From assembly GCF_024323335.1 (NCBI RefSeq), contig NC_066580.1:143458188-143522187 (forward strand): 64,000 nucleotides of DNA, read 5' to 3'. Positions 10,744 to 19,416 of this stretch are shown piece after piece. The DNA is from Lathyrus oleraceus (lineage: Eukaryota; Streptophyta; Magnoliopsida; Fabales; Fabaceae). Below the pieces are notes generated by a model. That model saw nothing but the letters and a program-made list of their open reading frames with translations. It did not search any database and was not told where the DNA came from. Numbering within the stretch: the first letter of the stretch is position 1; each line of letters begins with the position of its first letter. A program made the translations under genes and the position numbers.

Positions 10744-11980
10744 TGTCATACGGTGAACTGGACCTTATTGGATATGTAATCGCAATGTCGTGGTTAGCAA
10801 GAGTCGCCACCGACTTTTCTTTTATCCCGTAAGGAAAGGTGGAAAAGAACAGGAAAGACCTTAATTTTAAATTCTTAGGTTCGGGAGGTACTTTATACAA
10901 AGGGAAGGTATTAGCACCCTTTGTATCCATGGTTATCCATGGGCTCTTAATTGCTCAATCATTTATGTTTTTCTTGTTTAAAAAAAGTGGTTGAGAAATG
11001 TATGAAAAATGTTTTGAAAACGAGAATTTAACTTTGTAATGATTCTTGCATGAATGTATACAAAGTGGTTATCTCGTATAGTTTTTTTGAAAGTAGTTTA
11101 GAAAAATATAACTCGGCAATGATCCTAGTACGGATGTATGCTAAGTGGTGATTTTCTAAAAAAGGATGTTTGAAAGGTGTGAGGTGTGAAAAGGATTTTT
11201 TTATGAATGAGCAATTAAGGTTACACCTGTCCGAGGTCTTTCCGGGCATTTCCTATCCTTATGAGGGTAAAACTGTCCTTACTATTGAGAAGTAAGTAGT
11301 TTTATCCTGGGGATGTAGAAGGGTCATCGTAGGGTCATCGATTGGTCATTGAAGGCAACAGTTGTGAGGATACCTTAGCATTCGAAGGGACTATCATCAT
11401 TTAACCGTAGGCTACACCGAAGGGTCATCGAGGGACAAAATCGTATTTTCGAAGGCAACATCCGAGGGACTATGATTTATTTTATGATGATTTAATCGAA
11501 GGGCCATTGCTAAGTGTATCCCCACATTCGCGGGACACGACCGTGATATCGAAATTGTGGGGTAATACAGAGAGGTCCGATATCGTTTATTTAAAGTCCA
11601 TGTTTTAAGTTCATTAGGTAATTATGGTGGTACCGCCTTAAATCGATACATTAAAATCAACACATTAAGGATCACTACATTGAAATTAATTAGGCAATCA
11701 ATATGAATCTTCACATTAAAGTGAAACAATTTAGAATCCATCTCCATGAAAGCTTCCCATGCATAAAGCGGAGTACCTAGCCGGCTATTTCTTCGGAAGT
11801 ATGCTAGCCTTTACACCATGAACACACGGATTAAAGCATCGAGATAAAATATAATTGGAAATTGCACCATAAGATAAATATAACAGCCAGGAATTTAAGC
11901 CAAATAATGCAGAATCATCATTAGGTAAACATAAAATGGGCAGCAAGAAGGCAAAGCAGCCCCTGGCCCGGTCGCCTCTG

Positions 11981-12031
11981 CTTCGCCTAGCGAAGGCTCA
12001 GCGAAGGCTCGCTGCGGGCTCGCCTAGCGAG
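11981..12031. repeat. GC-rich dyads in E2 LTR, cluster 1
   Basis: The hyphenated palindrome CTTCGC-CTA-GCGAAG is at 11981-11995 and CTCGC-CTA-GCGAG at 12019-12031. Extra GCGAAGGCTCGC and CTAGCGAGCG half-sites lie near them. The surroundings are AT-rich. The same cluster occurs in the other LTR 13961 bp to the right. Confidence 0.9.
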
Positions 12032-12578
12032 GAGCTAGCGAGCGGCCACGGGTTTGAAATTTGAGAACATTAGGACCTCAACCTGCAGCATGGCTTATGG
12101 CATCCAACACATAATTAGATGGTTCAGTTTCACAATATTCAAGCACATTTAAATTCTCATGCAAAACTCCAAAATATTTATGAATTCAATTATAATATCC
12201 TCCACGAATTAAGAACATGAAGTGATACCATATGCCAAGTGAGAGTACAAAACGATATCACATGCAAATTAAGACACTAAAGTGGTACCACATGCAAAAT
12301 AAGGACACAAAGTGATAATCATATGCCAATTAAGAAACTAAAGCGATAATAGTGAGGCAAACCTGTTTGCAAATCGAGTTGCAACCTTGAATTGGCGAGC
12401 CGGATTGAGTTGGGCGACGGTAGCTTCGGAGCGGGTAAGCGGCCTTCAGGGTTTCCGCCTTCTGAACTCTTTGGACCAGCAGGGTTTCGGTGCTAGGGTT
12501 TTCTCGGGATCTCTGTGTGAGTGTCTCCGGGTGAGTGAGTCCGTCTCTGTGTGTTCTTTTTCGTGGCAGAGGAGCATG

Positions 12579-12586
12579 TATTTATA
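12579..12586 (-). promoter_or_regulatory. TATA box in E2 LTRs
   Basis: On the minus strand this reads TATAAATA. The same box occurs at 26540-26547 in the 5' LTR, which would drive the element. The distance to the LTR start (about 335 bp) fits a U3 promoter. Confidence 0.6.
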
Positions 12587-12648
12587 GTAGTGGTAATGGT
12601 GACCTAGTGGGCTTAAAATGAGGTCCAAAAATCTCAAACTTTCGCAAG

Positions 12649-12780
12649 CTTCGCTAGGCGAAGGAATTGCTCGCCTAGCGAGCAAACTAGGTCTGGGCTT
12701 TTTTGCTGGATCTGATGCTTCGCTGGGCGAGTGGCATGATGCAATGTTCGCTAGGCGAAGGAGCTGCTCGCCTAGCGAGC
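12649..12780. repeat. GC-rich dyads in E2 LTR, cluster 2
   Basis: Four dyads occur: CTTCGC-TAG-GCGAAG (12649-12663), GCTCGC-CTA-GCGAGC (12669-12683), TTCGC-TAG-GCGAA (12747-12759) and GCTCGC-CTA-GCGAGC (12766-12780). One imperfect copy lies near 12719. The two stem types differ by compensated base pairs. Confidence 0.9.
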
Positions 12781-12918
12781 CAGTTATTTTGGGCCGCCTG
12801 TGGATTGGGCCTGTTGTGAGTGGGCTTTTGTCCATTTGATATCAGTGCCTTGCAGAACAAGTCAGAGGGTCTTGGAAAATGCTTTGTAATATCAACGGGC
12901 AAATTTTGGGGTATGACA

Positions 12919-12930
12919 GCTGCCCCTGTT
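12919..12930 (-). promoter_or_regulatory. Polypurine tract of E2
   Basis: On the minus strand AACAGGGGCAGC directly precedes the 3' LTR. It shares AGGGGCA with E1 and E3. Confidence 0.85.
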
Positions 12931-13100
12931 CAATATTCTCGAACCGAGAGAGTAGAATGGCATATGCCGTTCGTGGTCTGGAGGTGAAAGATTATTGAAC
13001 ACTTAGAATGCCCCAAAAATTTGCACTTGTCCATTTGTCTTGACGGAGATGGGCTTAAAGATGCCATCCAAGAAACTTGCTGAGGAGATTTCCAGATTGT

Positions 13101-14500
13101 GTCGTACGTTAGACGATATCTAGAGACATGGGTGTCACACCGGGTCATACATCAGACCGTATAGTGAACCCTCCATTATGCTGTTGACTTCGCTGGGGAG
13201 TCAGAGTATGCTATACTGCTGGGGATAAGGGATCAGAATGGATCATACGTTAGACCGTGTCTGAATACCAGAGTGAGCTGTTCATTAGGCGGATGACTTT
13301 GCTGGGGATGAAAGATCAGAATGGATCGTACGCTAGATCGTATCTGAGTCGCAGAATGAGCCGTACGTTAGGCTGAGGCTGCTGAAAAGGGAGTAGTCGT
13401 ATACTAGACTACCATTCAGGAATGTACCTGTCCGAAGGTAGCACCTGAGAAAGGGAGTAGCCGTATACTAGACTACCATTCAGGAATGTACCTGTCCGAA
13501 GGTAGCACCTGAGCAAGGGAGTAGCCGTATACTAGACTACCATTCAGGAATGTACCTGTCCGAAGGTAGCACCTGAGAAAGGGAGTAGCCATATACTAGA
13601 CTACCATTCAGGAATGTACCTGTCCGAAGGTAGCACCTGAGAAAAGGAGTAGTCATATACTAGACTACCATTCAGGAATGTACCTGTCCGAAGGTAGCAC
13701 CTGAGAAAAGGAGTGGCCGTATACTAGACTACCATTCAGGAATGTACCTGTCCGAAGGTAGCACCTGAGAAAGGGAGTAGCCGTATACTAGACTACCATT
13801 CAGGAATGTACCTGTCCGAAGGTAGCACCTGAGAAAAGGAGTAGTCATATACTAGACTACCATTCAGGAATGTACCTGTCCGAAGGTAGCACCTGAGAAA
13901 AGGAGTGGCCGTATACTAGACTACCATTCAGGAATGTACCTGTCCGAAGGTAGCACCTGAGAAAAGGAGTAGCCGTATACTAGACTACCATTCAGGAATT
14001 TACCTGTCCGAAGGTAGCACCTGAGCAAGGGAGTAGCCGTATACTAGACTACCATTCAGGAATGTACCTGTCCGAAGGTAGCACCTGAGAAAGGGAGTAG
14101 TCATATACTAGACTACCATTCAGGAATGTACCTGTCCGAAGGTAGCACCTGAGCAAGGGATGAGGGCCTAACTTGGTCGTACATTAGACTGTATTTGAGC
14201 AGCATCTGGTCTAACTTGGTCGTACATTAGACTGTATTCGAGTTGAAGAAGGTCCAACTGGGTCATACATTAGACCGTGTTGGGAGTAGTTGAAGATCAG
14301 AATGGATCGTCCGTTAGATCGTATCTGAGTGGAAGGAGTTATATGATGAGCTGAATCAGAATGAACCGTATGCTAGGCTATATCTGATAGTATTTGTATA
14401 TGTTGTATTTGCAATGAATATTTGGGATGGGCTTATAGATGCCATCGTTAGGAGGATGTCAGAATGGATGTTGAGATGTATCTGAAGAAGAAAGTAGTCG
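13101..14500 (-). repeat. Hairpin array of E2 3' UTR
   Basis: Hairpins share an 8-base loop close to (G/A)TAYRYTA on the plus strand and differ in their stems. Well-paired copies are GGTC/GACC at 13143-13158, GATC/GATC at 13324-13339, AGCC/GGCT at 13359-13374 and GTAGTC/GACTAC at 13393-13412. A further GGTC/GACC copy lies near 14263-14278, a GATC/GATC copy near 14304-14320, and GTAGTC/GACTAC again near 14485-14505. Some copies have one mismatch. The array includes the 64-bp tandem block. Confidence 0.85.
13391..14158 (-). repeat. 64-bp tandem repeat, 12 units
   Basis: Unit starts are 13391, 13455, 13519 and so on every 64 bp to 14095, with no length change, 768 bp in total. Each unit holds two dyads: a GTAGYC/GACTAC stem around GTATACTA or ATATACTA, and TACCT/AGGTA around GTCCGA. 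Variant bases show that units 5-7 and 8-10 repeat the same order, which suggests one duplication of a three-unit (192-bp) block. Confidence 0.95.
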
Positions 14501-15527
14501 TACGCTAGACTACACCTCGGAATGTACCATATGCTAGGCAGTATCTGAGGGATATAGTTGAATCTTGAATGTAATTGATAAAGATGTCCGTCTGAATGGA
14601 CCTTTGTGTTGGTTGTATCAAGAGGATAATTAACCTGAAAAATAAAGTTAGCTTCATGCCATGTCATGATGCATGAGATGCAAATGTTGTATGCATGCAT
14701 GTGCTGTGAAGTGATGTAATGAGTGAATTAGGCGTCTGGAATGAATGCGAGCTTTGTATGCATGTATATGTTATGAAATGATGTAATGTATATGATGCGG
14801 AATGAAAATTGTATGTAGGTATGTGATGTGAAATGATGTAATGAATGCATTAGGCGTCTGAAACATTCTTCCAGGGGACACTACTGGGGAGATAGATCTC
14901 AGTCTGCTGGTCGGAGACATTGGTATTGATGGCCCTTCCTTAGCTGGGGATTCGGGTTCTGTCCAACGGGGCCTGGCTGGGGATAGAAGGGATGACCTTT
15001 CGGTAGGGCGATGCCGGCCTCTTCTGGGGAATAATTGGCGTGGCCGGGGAATCGAATTAGTAACAGCCTCCTTGGAAAGCGTGGTTAGACCTTCTCCTCG
15101 ATCCTGAAGTCGTGTAGTAATTGCTATTGCTATTTTAGGCATGCATTTTTGTAAACATGGGTCATATTCAAGTGCATAAGTCAATTCAAGTTAAATTAAT
15201 GGACGTTTACGCAAACAAAACAGAAAAGGTAAAAACAAAAGCATCTTTTTGGAAATGAAATTGTATTGATTTTGAAAGAGGGCCTATAAACAGGCAATTC
15301 GTGTACAAGGAGACAGAAATCCTAGTAAGAGGAAATTGTCAAGACAACAAAAAGAAAGCTATGCAGAATAAGTCCTATTGATTTTGATTCCACTACTGTC
15401 ATTATGTCTTCAAGCATCTCATCTCCTGCTGTCGGATAGAAGTGATTGGCTTGTTCAGTCCCTGGAACTTGGTTGAAGCTGGCAGAGAACGGGACATAGT
15501 CATACGCTTTAATCCCTAATTTTTGCC

Positions 15528-15699
15528 TGGACCGCCTTTTCAGGTTTTCTGTCCACCGGGATACCCCTTTTTGCCCAAGCCGCCTTTTCAGGTTTTCGAC
15601 TTGCCGGGTATACGTCTTTATATATTTATCCCTAACTTTTGCCCGAACCCTTTTGGTTCGCCGGGATGCCCTTACTTTTGCCTAGGTACGTCGACCTAG
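15528..15699 (-). repeat. Post-pol hairpin modules of E2 (four copies)
   Basis: Just after the pol stop lie four stem-loops, each followed on the sense strand by GGCAAAA. Their stems differ: TGGAC/GTCCA (15528-15555), CAAGYC/GRCTTG (15576-15603), CGAACC/GGTTCG (15644-15660) and CTAGGT/ACCTAG (15682-15699). The first two also contain an inner CCT-GAAA-AGG hairpin on the sense strand. E3 carries the same module at 36849-37057. Confidence 0.85.
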
Positions 15700-15709
15700 C
15701 GGGTCTCTT

Positions 15710-18700
15710 TTATGCGTAGTATTTTTTAACTATGTCCGCGTTCACAGGATGCGGGAAGTCCTCGCCATCCATTGTAGCAAGTATCATGGCTCCACCGGAG
15801 AATACCTTCTTAACCACAAATGGTCCTTCGTATGTGGGAGTCCACTTACCTCTGGGGTCACCTTGTGGTAGGGTGATACGCTTGATCACCAAGTCGCCTA
15901 CCTGATACACCTGTCTCTTGACCCTTTTGTTAAATGCTTGGGTCATGCGCTTCTGGTATATCTGCCCGTGACAAACAGCCGCAAGTCTCTTCTCATCAAT
16001 CAAATTTATCTGATCGAGTCGAGTCTGGATCCATTCATCTTCATCTAAGCCCGCCTCTTTCATGATTCTTAGAGAGGGAATCTGAACTTCCACTGGTAAA
16101 ACGGCTTCCGTTCCGTAGACTAAAGAGAAAGGAGTTGCCCCTGTCGAAGTGCGTACTGAAGTGCGATAACCATGGAGAGCAAATGGTAACATCTCATGCC
16201 AGTCTTTGTACGTTACCGTCATCTTTTGTATGATCTTCTTGATGTTCTTATTAGCAGCCTCCACGGCGCCATTCATCTTTGGCCGGTACGGAGAAGAATT
16301 ATGATGCTTTATTTTGAACTGCGTGCAGAGTTCAGTAATCATCTTGTTGTTCAAATTAGTACCATTGTCAGTGATAATCCTTTCAGGGATGCCATATCGA
16401 CAAATAAGACTATTCTTGATGAACCGTGCCACCACATTCTTGGTGACAGAAGCGAATGAGGCTGCCTCTACCCACTTTGTGAAGTAATCAATAGCGACGA
16501 GAATGAAGCGATGTCCATTAGAAGCCGTAGGTTTAATCTCTCCAATCATATCGATGCCCCACATTGCAAAGGGCCAAGGCGCTGTTAACACGTTCAATGG
16601 AGCAGGAGGTACATGTACTTTATCCGCATAGATCTGACACTTGTGACAGGTTCTGGAGTGATGGTGGCAATCAGCTTCCATGGTAGACCAATAATACCCT
16701 GATCTCAGAATCTTCTTGGCCATGGTATGTCCATTAGGATGAGTCCCAAAAATACCGTCATGCATGTCTTCCATAATCTTTTCCGCTTCCTTTTTATCCA
16801 CACAGCGAAGCAAAGTTGAATCATGATTACGTTTGTACAATACTCCATTACTCAGAAAGAATTTAGCGGAGAACTTCCTCAGGAATTTTTTGTCCTTGAC
16901 GGATGCCCCTTCAGGGTATTCCTGAGTCTCTAAATATCTTCTTACGTCGTGGAACCAAGGTTTCTCCTGTACCTTCTCAGCGTTAAGTCCATAACAGTAT
17001 GCTGGTTCATCTAACCGTCCAATGGTAACCATGGGAGCTTCACCGTCCCATCTGACTCTGAACATAGATGACATGGTAGCTAATGCGTCTGCCAACTGAT
17101 TCTCCTCTCGTGGAATATGTTCAAATGTAATCTCTTCAAAGTATGGGATTAATGTCATCATCCGCTCTCGATAAGGGATGAGATTTGGATGTTTAGTCTC
17201 CCATTCTCCGTTGATCTGACTGATTACCAAGGCCGAATCTCCGTACACACTCAAAAGCTTGATTCGCCAATCTATAGCAGCTTTGAGTCCAAAAATACAT
17301 GCTTCATACTCAGCCATATTATTGGTACAATGAAAACATAGTCTAGCTGTGAAAGGCGTATGGTAACCCTTGGGAGAAATGAGTACAACCCCAACACCAT
17401 GGCCCAATGCATTAGAAGATCCATCAAAGACCATAGTCCATCGGGATCCCCATTCGGATCCCTCATCTGGTTTAGGTTTTTCATTATCAGCAACAAACAT
17501 GACATCCTCATCTGGGAACTCAAAATTCATAGATTGGTAATCATCCACCGCTTGATGAGCCAAATGATCAGCCAGCACGCTTCCTTTGATTGCTTTCTGG
17601 GAAGTGTACTGGATATCGTACTCTGTTAAGATCATCTGCCCTCTCGCTATTCTTCCGGAGAGAGCGGGCTTCTCGAACATGTATTTGATGGGATCCATCC
17701 TAGAAATCAACAAAGTGGTATGATTCAACATATACTGTCTTAGTCGGCGAGCAGCCCAGGCCAAAGCACAGCAAGTTCTCTCGAGCAGTGAGTATCTTGC
17801 TTCACAGTCGGTAAACTTTTTGCTCAGGTAGTATATGGCATGCTCTTTTCGACCAGACTCGTCATGTTGCCCCAATACGCACCCCATTGAATTTTCTAAC
17901 ACGGTCAAATACATGATTAGAGGTCTTCCTTCAACTGGTGGTATCAAAATTGGAGGTTCCTGGAGGTAGTTCTTGATTTTGTCAAAAGCTTCTTGGCATT
18001 CATCATTCCATGTCATCTCTTGATTTTTCCTCAGTAATTTGAAGATGGGTTTGCAGGTAGCGGTCAAGTGGGAGATAAATCGAGCAATGTAGTTCAAGCG
18101 TCCCAAGAAACCTCTGACTTCTTTCTCCGTACGGGGAACTGGCATTTCTTGAATAGCTCTCACTTTAGCCGGGTCAACCTCAATTCCTTTACCACTGACA
18201 ATAAAGCCTAAGAGTTTACCGGATCTTACTCCAAAAGTGCATTTGTTCGGATTCAATCTCAACTTGTACTTCTTCAGCCTCTCGAACAGTTTGTATAAAT
18301 GATCGAGATGCTCTTCTTCAGTATGAGATCTAGCTATCATGTCATCCACATATACCTCTATCTCATGATGAATCATATCATGGAACAAAACCACCATAGC
18401 ACGCTGGTATGTTGCCCCGGCGTTCTTTAGACCGAACGGCATTACTTTGTAACAGAAAGTGCCCCATTGCGTCACAAACGTAGTTTTCTCCATGTCCTCA
18501 GGTGCCATCTTAATCTGGTTATAACCCGAGAATCCATCCATGAATGAGAATACTTTGTGTTGAGCGGTGTTATCTACCAGAACATCAATGTGCGGGAGTG
18601 GAAAGTCGTCTTTGGGACTTGCTTTATTCAGGTCTCGGTAATCTACGCACATTCGCACCTTACCATCCTTCTTTGGCACTGGCACCACATTAGCAACCCA

Positions 18701-19181
18701 TTGAGGATAGGAAGTAACGGCTAGGAAACCGGCATTGAATTGTTTCATAACCTCGGCTTTGATTTTCTCAGACATTTCGGGACGCATGCGGCGAACCTTT
18801 TGCTTGACAGGACGGCAGCCTTCCTTCGTAGGCAGCCGATGCACCACTATATTAGTATCCAACCCAGGCATGTCTTCATAAGACCAGGCGAAAACCTCTA
18901 CATAGTCATGCAACATCCGAACCAATCTTTCCTTGACACTGCTTTCCAATCCTGCTCCTATTTTGACTTCTTTTCTGTCTACCTCAGTACCCAGATTTAC
19001 AATTTCGAGGGACTCTTCATGCGGCTGTATAGTCCTTTCCTCTTGCAGTAACAATCTGGCAAGCTCTCCAGGGACTTCACAATCTTCCTCACTTCCATCT
19101 TCGGCTTGGTAGATTGGATTTTCAAAGTCATAATGAACAGTAGCGGAATTATTATCAATAGGATCCAGAGTGAGTACGGAT
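15710..19181 (-). CDS. pol: E2 pol: RT, RNase H, archaeal-type RNase H, integrase (exon 2)
   Basis: This frame encodes the replication enzymes of E2. Numbered from a TTG at 19054, RT spans about 80-350 with YVDD at 235-238. A first RNase H (365-500) is degenerate, because the expected catalytic Asp region reads LTVLENSMG. A second RNase H (538-665) keeps D544, E582/E584, D606 and D656. Integrase has the HHCC zinc site ending C803-x2-C806 and the catalytic triad D835, D896 and E932. Paired RNase H domains are typical of the Tat clade. The frame stays open upstream of 19054 to 19181, where a TTGCAG acceptor lies, so translation is expected from a spliced fusion with Gag-protease. No stop interrupts this exon. 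The C terminus ends VKKYYA. Confidence 0.92.
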
Positions 19182-19416
19182 CTGCAATTTGTTACGTGAG
19201 TGTGTGTAAGAAAGCATAGCTTGTTTGAAAGACGACAGGAAAAAATAAAGAGCGCAACATTTGAATGCGAAAATGTCCATTGATTTATTGAATATGAAAA
19301 TATGCTTATGAAATGACAAAACCCTTAACAAATTAGCTATTGTGCCCCGGGTATAGACACGATGCTTTAAGAAGTTCAATTAGAATTTGCAATGCTAAAT
19401 AGACAATAACAATTAC
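19182..19416 (-). other. Predicted intron between protease and pol of E2
   Basis: On the minus strand a donor AGGA|GTAATT at 19416 and an acceptor TTGCAG| ending at 19182 bound 235 nt. Unspliced RNA stops at the TAA at 19415-19413, directly inside the donor. Removing the intron joins the codons in phase, giving SFSQE then SVLTLDPID, and the frame is open into RT. An alternatively spliced intron at this place is known for Ogre elements. The exact sites here are my inference. Confidence 0.75.

Larger units (their letters stand above)
10744..12918 (-). mobile_element. 3' LTR of E2 (2175 bp)
   Basis: On the minus strand it starts TGTCATACCCC and ends CCGTATGACA. A polypurine tract lies beside it at 12919. 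It is the same length as the 5' LTR, and the visible differences are at 10790/24751 region (T versus C), 11244/25205 region (G versus A) and 12527/26488 (C versus T). It contains TATAAATA at 12579-12586 and several CTTCGC/GCGAAG and CTCGC/GCGAG dyads (11981-12031 and 12649-12780). A PBS-like TGGCGACTC lies at 10801-10809 on the minus strand. Confidence 0.95.
12931..15527 (-). mobile_element. 3' UTR of E2
   Basis: About 2.6 kb lie between the post-pol hairpins and the polypurine tract without a credible gene. The part near the LTR (13100-14500) is an array of short hairpins with loop near GTACGYTA, including a 12-copy tandem repeat. The part near pol (14850-15060) holds several CTGGGGA modules on the plus strand, that is TCCCCAG on the element's sense strand. 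The rest, about 14560-14850 and 15060-15480, shows nothing I recognise. Confidence 0.85.

Noticed and set aside
12387..12839. Open frames repeated at 26348-26800
   Set aside because: They are duplicated only because they lie in the two identical E2 LTRs, and they overlap the GC-rich dyads.
14771..15184. 137-aa minus-strand open frame in E2 3' UTR
   Set aside because: No recognisable domain, and it spans the CTGGGGA repeat modules, so it is probably a chance frame.
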